A stretch of 64,000 bases of DNA from Ruegeria sp. HKCCA6707. Its GTDB lineage: Bacteria; Pseudomonadota; Alphaproteobacteria; Rhodobacterales; Rhodobacteraceae. The position numbers and the translations under genes were made by a program. Positions 56,491 to 64,000 of this stretch are shown here, in pieces. Below the pieces are notes generated by a model, which saw only the letters and a list, made by a program, of their open reading frames with translations, searched no databases and had not been told where the DNA came from. Position 1 is the stretch's first letter; the number at the start of each line of letters is the position of its first letter. The stretch is taken from assembly GCF_013033515.1 (NCBI RefSeq), contig NZ_WQEG01000001.1, positions 248,001 through 312,000 on the forward strand, written 5' to 3'.

Positions 56491-57561
56491 ATGGCATGGT
56501 CCTTCTCACTCGGCCGCGTGCTCGGCTCAGAGCTGAGGGTCCATGTCACTTTCTTTCTGCTGCTGGCCTGGGTTGGTTTCGCTGCTTATTCCAGCGGTGG
56601 GATATCGGCGACAATCAATAATCTGATTTTTGTACTGGCCTTGTTCGCTTGCGTTGTAGCGCATGAATTTGGCCATGCGCTGATGGCGCGCAGATACGGT
56701 ATCCGCACCCCTGACATCACGCTTCTGCCTATTGGCGGCCTGGCCCGTTTGGAACGATTGCCGGAAAAGCCCGTACAAGAGGTTCTGGTGGCGCTGGCCG
56801 GCCCTGCCGTGAACGTTGCCATCTGGCTTGTATTGATTGTGCTGGGCGCGCGCATGCAGCCCGATACCCTGTCCCAGATCGACCAGCCCCATGTCGCTTT
56901 GTTGAACCGGCTGGCCTATGTCAATCTGGTCCTCGCGCTGTTCAACCTGATCCCGGCCTTTCCGATGGATGGCGGGCGGGTGTTTCGCGCGCTGTTATGC
57001 CTGAAGATGGACCGTGTGAAAGCCACGCGCATCGCCGCTTTTGGTGGTCAGATGGTGGCCGTCGGCTTGGGTTTTCTGGGTCTGACAACGGCCAATCCGG
57101 TTTTGGTCCTGATCGCCGTTTTTGTCTTTATCGCAGCAGGTTCCGAAAGCCAGGATGTCGCCATGCGGACCATCGCCCGCCGTGTCATGGCCCGTGATGC
57201 GATGATCAGCAGCTATCATGCGCTGACCCCCGAAGACACTTTGACAACAGCTGCCCAGGCAGTCATCCACACCACACAGCACGAATTTCCGGTTCTGGAT
57301 CACAACGGAGACCTGTTGGGGTTCGTCACCCGCAACCGCCTGTTTGCCGCGCTGGCCGACGAAAGCCCACGGACGGCCCCGGCGACGTCAATTATGGAGA
57401 CCGACATCCCGAGGGTCGCGTTAACAACAGAACTCGACACAGTATTGGACAAGCTGCACAGGGGTGCTGCGGCCATCGCTGTGTGCACCAAAGCCGGGCA
57501 TATGGTCGGCTATATCACCCTCGAAAACATCGGCGAGTTCATGGTGATCCAAGGGCGTTAG
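56491..57561 (+). CDS. Membrane-embedded M50 zinc protease with CBS domains (site-2 protease, SpoIVFB type)
   Basis: A 356-residue intramembrane zinc protease. Zinc ligands H58 and H62 with E59 are in AHEFGHALM, and the third-ligand aspartate D160 is in FPMDGGR. There are about six membrane helices in the first 210 residues, then two CBS domains (residues 220-350). Such proteases cut membrane-bound regulators. Its substrate is unknown; the CBS pair may sense adenine nucleotides. It is 18 bp downstream of ssb, but the link is probably only positional. Confidence 0.92.
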   Translation: MAWSFSLGRVLGSELRVHVTFFLLLAWVGFAAYSSGGISATINNLIFVLALFACVVAHEFGHALMARRYGIRTPDITLLPIGGLARLERLPEKPVQEVLVALAGPAVNVAIWLVLIVLGARMQPDTLSQIDQPHVALLNRLAYVNLVLALFNLIPAFPMDGGRVFRALLCLKMDRVKATRIAAFGGQMVAVGLGFLGLTTANPVLVLIAVFVFIAAGSESQDVAMRTIARRVMARDAMISSYHALTPEDTLTTAAQAVIHTTQHEFPVLDHNGDLLGFVTRNRLFAALADESPRTAPATSIMETDIPRVALTTELDTVLDKLHRGAAAIAVCTKAGHMVGYITLENIGEFMVIQGR

Positions 57562-57570
57562 AGAGGATCC

Positions 57571-58683
57571 TCAGCGCACAGCCAGGGCGTCTTCGAGAAC
57601 TTTCAGAACCGACTCGCGGGGTACATCCGCTGTCACAAAGGCCTGCCCGATCCCGCGCACGAGGATAAAGCGCAACTGCCCATCGATCACCTTTTTGTCC
57701 TGCGCCATCAGGTCAACAAGCGCCTCGGCACCCGGAAGATCGCCGGGGATATCGGCCAGGTCGGTCTTCATACCCATGGTCTTCAGATGCGCCCGGACGC
57801 GGCTTGGGTCTTCCTGAGAACAAAGGCCAAGCTGCGCCGAAAGCTCAAAGGCCAGCGCACAGCCCACCGCCACGCCTTCACCATGCAGCAGCCGGTCAGA
57901 ATACCCGGTCGCGGCCTCAAGCGCATGACAGAATGTGTGCCCCAGGTTCAAAAGCGCGCGGTCGCCCTGTTCGGTTTCGTCCCGAGCAACGATGTCGGCC
58001 TTCATCTGGACAGAGCGTGTGACTGCCCGAACACGTGTGGCCATATCTCCGGCCGAGAGCGCGGGGCCGTTTCGTTCGAGCCACTCAAAGAAATCGGAAT
58101 CGCCCAGCAACCCGTATTTCACCACTTCGCCATAGCCCGCCAGAAAATCGCGGGCCGTAAGTGTGCCCAGAACCGAAGTATCCGCCAACACCAGCGACGG
58201 TTGATGGAATGCGCCGATCAGGTTCTTACCTTGCGGCGCATTGATCCCAGTCTTGCCACCGACCGAACTGTCGACCTGCGCCAGCAGAGAGGTCGGGATC
58301 TGTACAAAACGAACACCGCGCCGCAACACTGCCGCAGCAAAACCCGCCAGATCGCCGATGACACCGCCGCCAAAAGCGACAACCACGTCGCGGCGCTCGA
58401 TCTTTTCGGCCAGCAACCATTCGACCGCGCGTTCGAAATGTGGCCAGCTTTTGGTGCTTTCCCCTGCAGGCAAGGCCAAAGAGGTCATCTCGATACCGGC
58501 TGAGGCCAAGCCGTCGCGCAGCGCCTCCAGATGCAGGCTTGCGACAGTTTCATCCGTCAACACAGCAACTCGCGGGCGCGGCAGCAAGGGCGCGATCCGG
58601 GTACCGGCCTGAGCCAGAAGGTCCGGGCCGATCTCAACGTCATAAGAGCGCGCGCCCAGGTCTACATGTACGGTTTGATGCAT
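57571..58683 (-). CDS. aroB: 3-dehydroquinate synthase
   Basis: Second enzyme of the shikimate pathway, converting DAHP to 3-dehydroquinate. It is 370 residues. Conserved elements are VAFGGGVIGDLAGFAAAV, PTSLLAQVDSSVGGKTGIN, HQPSLVLADTSVLGTL and the metal histidine in LLNLGHTFCHALE. Its ATG immediately follows the aroK stop, with no gap, so the two are translated together. Confidence 0.96.
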   Translation of the reverse strand: MHQTVHVDLGARSYDVEIGPDLLAQAGTRIAPLLPRPRVAVLTDETVASLHLEALRDGLASAGIEMTSLALPAGESTKSWPHFERAVEWLLAEKIERRDVVVAFGGGVIGDLAGFAAAVLRRGVRFVQIPTSLLAQVDSSVGGKTGINAPQGKNLIGAFHQPSLVLADTSVLGTLTARDFLAGYGEVVKYGLLGDSDFFEWLERNGPALSAGDMATRVRAVTRSVQMKADIVARDETEQGDRALLNLGHTFCHALEAATGYSDRLLHGEGVAVGCALAFELSAQLGLCSQEDPSRVRAHLKTMGMKTDLADIPGDLPGAEALVDLMAQDKKVIDGQLRFILVRGIGQAFVTADVPRESVLKVLEDALAVR

Positions 58684-59271
58684 TTAGGTTCGTTCCAATA
58701 CGTCCGGGCGCGTAAGCAGAGATCTCAGGACCCGGTCAACCATGTCTTCGATGGCCGTATCTCCGTCAGATTCGGCGATCAGATCGGCCTTCTCATAAAT
58801 CGGCACGCGGGCCTCGTACAGCGCACGTAGGGTGGCATAGGGGTTTTCAGTACGCAGCAATGGGCGCGTATCCTTGTGGCGCACCCTGTTCCACAATACC
58901 TCCAGATCCGCGCGCAACCAGACGGACACGCCACGCTCGGTGATCATATTTCGGTTCTTTTCCGTCAGGAAAGCGCCGCCACCGGTGGACAGAATGCCCT
59001 TCTTTTCGCTCAGCAAACGGCCAATCACCTGGCTTTCCTTAGCACGAAAAAAGGCCTCGCCGTCCCGCGCAAAGATCTCGGGTATGGTCATATTCGCCGC
59101 CGATTCGATCTCGGCATCGCTGTCAAGAAACGGAACACCCAACCGAGCCGCCAAAGCGCGACCCACAGCGGTTTTTCCGGCCCCCATCATGCCCACCAAA
59201 ACAACGGTTTTGTGCAGGCTATAAGACGGCGCCAACTCGACACTGGACGTATTATGCTTAAATTCGCTCAT
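58684..59271 (-). CDS. aroK: Shikimate kinase
   Basis: A 195-residue P-loop kinase phosphorylating shikimate. Walker A GMMGAGKT is at 27-34; the shikimate-binding aspartate and arginine appear in FLDSDAEIE and FRAKESQV; LSTGGGAF is the Walker B-like loop. An N-terminal extension of about 20 residues precedes the core. Together with aroB it forms the normal Rhodobacterales aroKB pair, divergent from the small membrane protein gene at 59351. Confidence 0.95.
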   Translation of the reverse strand: MSEFKHNTSSVELAPSYSLHKTVVLVGMMGAGKTAVGRALAARLGVPFLDSDAEIESAANMTIPEIFARDGEAFFRAKESQVIGRLLSEKKGILSTGGGAFLTEKNRNMITERGVSVWLRADLEVLWNRVRHKDTRPLLRTENPYATLRALYEARVPIYEKADLIAESDGDTAIEDMVDRVLRSLLTRPDVLERT

Positions 59272-59350
59272 TTCATCGTGAATGACGTGATCTTGAGGAA
59301 AATGCCAGTTATAACTTGGTCAAAACCAAAAATAGAGGCAGCGTCGAACA

Positions 59351-59500
59351 ATGGGCCGTTTGTTAAAATTTCTGCTCTACGTCATATGTCTGGGGTTCAT
59401 TGGGCTGGTGGGCTATGCCTATGTCGGCCCCTTTTTCGGTGTCGACTTTTCAGCACCGCAAACTGAAATACGAGAGCCGGTCACCCTGGATGCAGATTAA
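59351..59500 (+). CDS. Small membrane protein, 49 residues
   Basis: ATG at 59351 with GAGG about 12 bases upstream. The peptide is MGRLLKFLLYVICLGFIGLVG (hydrophobic helix) and then a short periplasmic tail ending VTLDAD. It resembles small proteins I recall upstream of xerD in Rhodobacterales. It overlaps the next gene by 11 bp in another frame, indicating coupled translation. Function unknown. Confidence 0.65.
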   Translation: MGRLLKFLLYVICLGFIGLVGYAYVGPFFGVDFSAPQTEIREPVTLDAD

Positions 59501-61010
59501 ACCTGCCTTGCTGGCGATTGTTTTGGCCGGACCGGCGCAGGCACAGCAACCGCTTTCGGCGATTGACTGGCTGACCGCCCAGCCCGAGAACCTGCCCGGC
59601 ACAGTGTTGTTAGAACCGCCTGTCGCGCTGGAAGGTGGGCAGCCTTCCATCGAGGTCGTACCACTGGAAACGCTTTCGCCCCCTGTGGGGCTGGTTTCAT
59701 CTTCGGTTACCGGGCTGCCTGTAAACCTTTGGAAGAATAGTGACGCGGAACGGCTGGCCGAGCTGTTGCAGCGCGTCCGCGTGCGCGAGCATCCGGCTAT
59801 GCAACGGTTGCTGTTCACGCTGTTATTGACCGAGGCACGCCCTCCATCGAACAGCGACAGCCCAGATAAGCTGCTGTTGGCGCGGCTGGATCGCTTGATG
59901 AAATTGGGTGCGGCCGATCCGGCGCAATCGCTGGTTCAACTGGCTGGACCGACCGATAGTTTGGACAGGTTTCAACGCTGGTTCGATGCCACGCTTCTGA
60001 CCGGGGACGAAGATCGCAGCTGCTCGGCCCTGATCGCGCAACCCGGGCTGTCGCGGGACTATGCCGCGCAGATCTTTTGCAAAGCCAGGCGTGGCGATTG
60101 GCCATCGGCAGCGCTGACACTTGAGGCCGCGCATGCGCTTGAGCTTCTGCCAGCAGAGGAACTGGACTTGCTGGATCGGTTTCTCAGCCCTGAATTGTTC
60201 GAAGAGGCCAGTTATCTGCCACAGCCTGAAGATCCGGATCCGCTGACCTTCCGCCTGTTTGAGGCGATTGGAGAACGTCTGCCCTCGGCCCCGTTGCCGC
60301 GCGCCTTTGCAAACGCGGATTTGAGGGATGTCGCAGGATGGAAAGCACAGATCGAAGCCGCCGAGCGACTGACCCGGATCGGCGCGCTGACACCCAATCG
60401 CCTGCTGGGGCTTTATACCGACCGATCCCCCGCGGCCTCGGGCGCGGTTTGGGATCGCGTTGCTGCCGTCCAACGGTTCGAGAAAGCGCTGCAATCGGGT
60501 GATACGCAAGCCATCGAGCAGGCCTTGCCCGAGGTTTGGGAACAACTCAGTCGGGTTGGTCTGCAGGTTCCCTTTGCCGAGCTATTTGCCCAGCGTCTGA
60601 GCGCATACCGATTGGACGACCTCAATGTGGAAAACTTGAGGTGGCGCGTTCTTTTGCTGTCAGAGCTTTACGAGGACGCCGCTAAGGTCGCACCCTCTGG
60701 CCCCACATCGAACCCGTTCCTGGCGGCATTGGCGCAGGGTGCACCGGGCCGCGCGCCTTCCCCCTCGCCCATGGCGGACGCCATCGCCGAAGGCTTTGCC
60801 TGGTCTGCGCCAATACCGTCTGACATCGACGCCATGCTGAGCAATGACCAGCTGGGCGAAGCCATTTTGGAAGCCATGATGCTGTTTGGCCATGGGGCGC
60901 GAGGCAATCTGGTTGACCTCACCGCCGCTATTGCCACCTTCCGCCGCGTTGGGCTCGAAGACATCGCGCGCCGCGCCTCTCTTCAGGTTCTGATCCTGGG
61001 CGGGGCCTGA
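59490..61010 (+). CDS. Secreted hypothetical protein with helical repeats, 506 residues
   Basis: Starts MQIKPALLAIVLAGPAQAQQ, a short signal peptide cleaved after QAQ. The mature part is mostly alpha-helical, with alanine- and leucine-rich helices that may form tetratricopeptide-like or Sel1-like repeats. No catalytic motif is apparent. The ATG at 59490 overlaps the small protein's stop; a longer frame is open to 59400, but the signal peptide start is better. It ends 2 bp before xerD. It likely functions in the periplasm; role unknown. Confidence 0.82.
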   Translation: MQIKPALLAIVLAGPAQAQQPLSAIDWLTAQPENLPGTVLLEPPVALEGGQPSIEVVPLETLSPPVGLVSSSVTGLPVNLWKNSDAERLAELLQRVRVREHPAMQRLLFTLLLTEARPPSNSDSPDKLLLARLDRLMKLGAADPAQSLVQLAGPTDSLDRFQRWFDATLLTGDEDRSCSALIAQPGLSRDYAAQIFCKARRGDWPSAALTLEAAHALELLPAEELDLLDRFLSPELFEEASYLPQPEDPDPLTFRLFEAIGERLPSAPLPRAFANADLRDVAGWKAQIEAAERLTRIGALTPNRLLGLYTDRSPAASGAVWDRVAAVQRFEKALQSGDTQAIEQALPEVWEQLSRVGLQVPFAELFAQRLSAYRLDDLNVENLRWRVLLLSELYEDAAKVAPSGPTSNPFLAALAQGAPGRAPSPSPMADAIAEGFAWSAPIPSDIDAMLSNDQLGEAILEAMMLFGHGARGNLVDLTAAIATFRRVGLEDIARRASLQVLILGGA

Positions 61011-61012
61011 CC

Positions 61013-61966
61013 ATGGCTGCACAGGTCGCACAGCATCAATGGATTTCGACTTTCCTAGAGGCACAGGCCGCCGAGCTTGGGGCCGCGACCAACACGCTTC
61101 TGGCTTATGGTCGTGACCTGAAGGACTTTGCCGACTGGTTGGATAAACAAGGGTCCGACTTTGCCAAAGCCGACCGCGACCAGATCGAAGGTTACCTGAT
61201 CGATTGCGACGCTCAGGGTTTGTCGCAATCAACGCGGGCGCGGCGTTTGTCGGCGATCAAACAGATCTATCGCTTTGCTTTTGAGGAAGGCTGGCGCGAC
61301 ACCAACCCCGCGATCCAGATCAAAGGGCCTGGTCGCCAGAAACGCTTGCCCAAAACGCTGGACGTGGCCGAGGTCGACAAATTGCTGGACGCCGCTCGCC
61401 AAACCGGACGCAGCCCCGCTGATCGGGTCCGCAACACCTGCTTGATGGAACTGCTCTATGCCACCGGAATGCGCGTGACCGAATTGGTTTCGCTGCCGGT
61501 CTCGTCAGCGCGGGGCGATCCGCGCATGTTGCTGGTCTTGGGCAAAGGCGGCAAGGAACGGATGGTGCCTCTTTCGCCACCCGCGCGGGATGCACTGGCT
61601 GAGTGGCTGCGCGCCCGGGATGAGGCTGAAGACGAAGCTGTTGCGAAAGGCAAGCAGCGGTCTCGGTTTCTATTTCCCTCCCGTGGCAAGTCAGGGCATC
61701 TGACCCGGCACAGGTTTTTTCTGCTGGTCAAGGAACTGGCCATCAGCGGTGGTGTACCAGCAGAAAAGGTCACCCCACATACCCTGCGCCACGCCTTCGC
61801 CACGCATCTTCTGGCCAATGGTGCGGATTTGCGTTCGATCCAGACCCTGTTGGGACATGCAGATGTCGCCACGACCGAGATTTACACGCATGTTCTGGAC
61901 GAACGGCTGGCGGAACTGGTTTTGGAACATCACCCGCTGGCGAAAGACCCAGACGACAAGGGCTAA
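61013..61966 (+). CDS. xerD: Tyrosine recombinase XerD
   Basis: A 317-residue tyrosine recombinase for chromosome dimer resolution. The N-terminal SAM-like domain (1-105) is followed by a catalytic domain with R154 (TGMRVTEL), K178, H256 and R259 (HTLRHAFATHLL), H282 (LLGHADV) and the nucleophile Y291 (EIYTHV). It lies in a housekeeping context (aroKB on the other side), so it is the cell's own XerD and not a phage integrase. It follows the secreted protein gene by 2 bp. Confidence 0.95.
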   Translation: MAAQVAQHQWISTFLEAQAAELGAATNTLLAYGRDLKDFADWLDKQGSDFAKADRDQIEGYLIDCDAQGLSQSTRARRLSAIKQIYRFAFEEGWRDTNPAIQIKGPGRQKRLPKTLDVAEVDKLLDAARQTGRSPADRVRNTCLMELLYATGMRVTELVSLPVSSARGDPRMLLVLGKGGKERMVPLSPPARDALAEWLRARDEAEDEAVAKGKQRSRFLFPSRGKSGHLTRHRFFLLVKELAISGGVPAEKVTPHTLRHAFATHLLANGADLRSIQTLLGHADVATTEIYTHVLDERLAELVLEHHPLAKDPDDKG

Positions 61967-61983
61967 CCCCTTGATCCAAGGGG
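61967..61983 (+). promoter_or_regulatory. Hairpin immediately after the xerD stop
   Basis: Perfect 7-bp repeat CCCCTTG-ATC-CAAGGGG starts at the base after the xerD stop. There is no T-run, so it is not a typical terminator. Overlapping pairs follow (GGGG with CCCC, and GCATCC with GGATGC), which could fold the xerD-corC spacer. It may stabilise the xerD transcript end or mark a processing site. Confidence 0.35.
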
Positions 61984-62029
61984 GACGCATCCCCATAACG
62001 GATGCAGAAACACCAACAACCAAGGACCG

Positions 62030-63337
62030 ATGGAACCCACATCCTCTCTGATCGACGGCGCATTCTGGTTTACATCAGGCGCTATCTTGCTTTTGCTTTT
62101 TCTGTCCGGCTTTTTCTCGGGATCGGAAACCGCGCTGACAGCTTCATCTCGCGGGAAATTGCGCGCCCAGGCCGACAAAGGTTCGCGCGGGGCAAAGAAA
62201 GCGCTGGAAATCACCGACGATAATGAACGTCTGATCGGCTCGGTCCTTCTGGGCAATAACCTCGTGAACATTCTGGCGGCCTCGCTGGCCACGGCCTTAT
62301 TCACCCGGTTGTTCGGTGAAAGCGGTGTGGCGCTGGCGACGCTGGTGATGACCCTGCTGGTGCTGATCTTTGCCGAGGTTCTGCCCAAGACCTATGCCAT
62401 CACCAATTCGGAAAAAGCCGCCGCAGCTGTGGCCCCGATCATCAGCGTTGTGGTCACTGTCTTTTCGCCCATCGTAGCCGCAGTGCGGCTGTTGGTGCGC
62501 GGCGTGCTTCGCCTCTTCGGCGTTCAGATCGACCCCGATAGCAACATTCTGGCCGTGCGCGAAGAAATTGCGGGTGCTCTGCAACTGGGCCATTCCGAAG
62601 GCGTTGTCGAAAAGGAAGACCGCGACCGTATCCTGGGTGCTTTGGATCTTGGCGATCGTGCGGTCGAAGAAATCATGCTGCACCGCTCGAATATCGAGAT
62701 GATCGATGCCGACGCCGCGCCCGAGGCAATCCTGAAACAGTGTCTGGAAAGCCCACATACACGCCTGCCCGTGTTTCGGGACGAGCCGGAAAACATCGTG
62801 GGTGTCGTTCACGCCAAGGACTTGTTCCGCGCCATGTATGCGCAGGTTGGTGGCAGTGACGGCAATACCGATCGTCTCACCGGCTTTGACATCGCCAAGG
62901 TCGCCAACGATCCCTATTTCGTACCGGAAACGACCACGCTTGACGATCAGATGCGTGAATTCCTGCGAATGCACAGCCATTTCGCGCTGGTGGTCGACGA
63001 ATATGGCTCGCTACGGGGCCTGATCACGCTTGAGGATATTCTGGAAGAGATCGTGGGTGAGATCGCCGACGAATTCGATATCGACGAAGACCTGCCCATC
63101 ACCCGCACCGAAGACGGGCAGTTTCTGGCCGAGGGCGCCATGACCATTCGGGATATCAACCGCGCGATGGACTGGTCTTTGCCCGACGACGAAGCAAATA
63201 CTTTGGCGGGGCTGGTCATTCACGAAGCTCAGATGATCCCGATCATTGGTCAGGTTTTCTCGTTCCACGGCTTCCGGTTCGAGGTCACCGCGCGCGAGGG
63301 CAACCGGATCACCGGGCTGAAAATCCGTCCTTTGTAA
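62030..63337 (+). CDS. CorC/CNNM-type transporter (DUF21 + CBS + CorC_HlyC)
   Basis: A 435-residue membrane protein. DUF21 domain (1-190, about four helices, with FFSGSETALTASSRGKL), a CBS pair (210-345) and a C-terminal CorC_HlyC domain (350-435). The family includes bacterial Mg2+/Co2+ efflux or CorC-related proteins and some labelled hemolysin C. Ion specificity cannot be read from the sequence. It is 63 bp from xerD, on the same strand. Confidence 0.93.
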   Translation: MEPTSSLIDGAFWFTSGAILLLLFLSGFFSGSETALTASSRGKLRAQADKGSRGAKKALEITDDNERLIGSVLLGNNLVNILAASLATALFTRLFGESGVALATLVMTLLVLIFAEVLPKTYAITNSEKAAAAVAPIISVVVTVFSPIVAAVRLLVRGVLRLFGVQIDPDSNILAVREEIAGALQLGHSEGVVEKEDRDRILGALDLGDRAVEEIMLHRSNIEMIDADAAPEAILKQCLESPHTRLPVFRDEPENIVGVVHAKDLFRAMYAQVGGSDGNTDRLTGFDIAKVANDPYFVPETTTLDDQMREFLRMHSHFALVVDEYGSLRGLITLEDILEEIVGEIADEFDIDEDLPITRTEDGQFLAEGAMTIRDINRAMDWSLPDDEANTLAGLVIHEAQMIPIIGQVFSFHGFRFEVTAREGNRITGLKIRPL

Positions 63338-63421
63338 AGTCACGTTGAACTGCGGCAAGCCGTGCGCGGCCCGGAGTTACCTGCCGCGCCGCTCGTGGCC
63401 CCAATTCGTCCACAGCGATCT

Positions 63422-63442
63422 ACGACATGTTTTGTCGTTTTT
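63422..63442 (+). terminator. Weak terminator-like hairpin after the CorC-like gene
   Basis: Stem ACGACA/TGTCGT (63422-63427 and 63433-63438) with loop TGTTT, followed by TTTT. It lies 85 bp after the CorC-like stop and before the dehydrogenase gene. The stem is short, so confidence is modest. Confidence 0.4.
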
Positions 63443-63499
63443 CGTCTTGCGCTCTGACCGCCGCCGCGCAGACTGACGCCAACAATATCGGAGAGTTGC

Positions 63500-64000
63500 A
63501 TGAAACTTCAAACCCGCGTGGCGGTCATCGGCGGTGGAGTCGTTGGTTGTTCGGTCCTCTATCACCTGACCAAGCTGGGTTGGTCGGATGTTATGCTGCT
63601 GGAACGGTCCGAGTTGACCAGCGGTTCGACCTGGCACGCGGCGGGCGGGTTTCATACGCTCAATGGCGACACCAACATGGCCGCGCTGCAAGGCTATACC
63701 ATTCGTCTCTATAAAGAACTGGAAGAGATCACCGGCATGTCCTGCGGCCTGCACCATGTGGGGGGCGTGACGCTGGCCGACAATCAGGACCGGTTCGACA
63801 TGCTGCTGGCCGAACGGGCCAAGCACCGGTTCATGGGGTTGGAAACCGAGATCGTTGGCCCCGATGAGATCAAGAAAATCGCCCCGATCACCAACACCGA
63901 TGGCATCCTGGGCGCGCTCTATGATCCGCTGGACGGGCATCTGGATCCGTCGGGCACGACGCACGCCTACGCCAAGGCGGCCCGCATGGGTGGTGCCTCA
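63500..64000 (+). CDS. FAD-dependent dimethylglycine/sarcosine dehydrogenase-like protein, 3' end cut by window
   Basis: The first 167 codons of an FAD-dependent amine dehydrogenase. It opens MKLQTRVAVIGGGVVGCSVL, the ADP-binding GxGxxG fold, then LLERSELTSGSTWHAAGGF, the flavin attachment region of sarcosine/dimethylglycine dehydrogenases (histidine of the WHAAG motif). The rest, including any folate-binding GcvT domain, lies beyond the window. It would oxidise a methylated glycine and pass one-carbon units to folate. GGAGAG precedes the ATG by 4 bases. Confidence 0.88.
   Translation, partial: MKLQTRVAVIGGGVVGCSVLYHLTKLGWSDVMLLERSELTSGSTWHAAGGFHTLNGDTNMAALQGYTIRLYKELEEITGMSCGLHHVGGVTLADNQDRFDMLLAERAKHRFMGLETEIVGPDEIKKIAPITNTDGILGALYDPLDGHLDPSGTTHAYAKAARMGGAS

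Noticed and set aside
61013-61966. XerD gene as a phage or island integrase
   Set aside because: It lies in a housekeeping neighbourhood beside aroKB and has the XerD length and motifs; no other phage or island gene is near it.

Overview
The window looks like a chromosomal segment of a marine alphaproteobacterium of the order Rhodobacterales (Roseobacter group). This rests on gene content: a form II cox cluster, the trgA-trgB-cysK tellurite cluster, DUF6456 and DUF6477 proteins, aroKB divergent from xerD, and an intergenic repeat of a type I associate with roseobacters. The DNA is GC-rich (not computed). I see no phage, transposon or CRISPR array; one tRNA gene is present. The species cannot be named from the sequence alone.

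Layout. (1) 1-8.4 kb: a carbon monoxide dehydrogenase-type cluster on the minus strand: coxD, a P-loop kinase, coxE, xdhC/coxF, a MoeA-like gene, coxS and a partial coxL with the form II motif AYRGAGR. A plus-strand secreted protein sits inside it. (2) 8.6-19.8 kb: housekeeping genes (pyrC, hpt, lipA, guaA, a COQ10/RatA-like protein), an MmgE/PrpD protein, an M20 amidohydrolase, two Rhodobacterales-type proteins (DUF6456, DUF6477) and a non-pyrrolysine MttB-family methyltransferase. (3) 19.8-25 kb: two tandem FkbM methyltransferases, two EamA exporters and a FadL-type outer-membrane protein ending in a strong terminator. (4) 25-29.5 kb: a P-loop protein, metA (with the residue that predicts acetyl-CoA use), an alpha/beta hydrolase, ppk2 and a TetR regulator. 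(5) 29.5-31 kb: a truncated globin translationally coupled to a PAS-adenylate cyclase. (6) 31-37 kb: a glycan block with a GT25 transferase, an eight-histidine membrane protein of unknown function, a flippase-like protein, a GT-C-type membrane protein and a convergent polyprenyl-phosphate GT2 enzyme, then tRNA-Ser(GGA). (7) 37.2-46.4 kb: an MscS-type channel, cysK, trgB, trgA, cyclopropane fatty acid synthase, photolyase and a class V PLP enzyme, all on the minus strand, resembling a stress and tellurite resistance locus. (8) 46.5-55.1 kb: pyrH, miaA and a peptide-type ABC transporter with a structured leader and an internal attenuator. (9) 55.2-64 kb: lytic transglycosylase, ssb, an M50 protease, aroKB, two overlapping genes for small and large envelope proteins, xerD, a CorC/CNNM protein and the start of a dimethylglycine dehydrogenase-like gene.

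The strongest candidates for new biology are the globin-cyclase pair (30.6 kb), the eight-histidine membrane protein with its flippase and glycosyltransferase neighbours (32.2-36.8 kb), the folded segments next to tRNA-Ser (37.0 kb) and upstream of the ABC transporter (48.5 kb), and the kinase inserted between coxD and coxE. All structural and functional calls come from reading the sequence; no searches were run.
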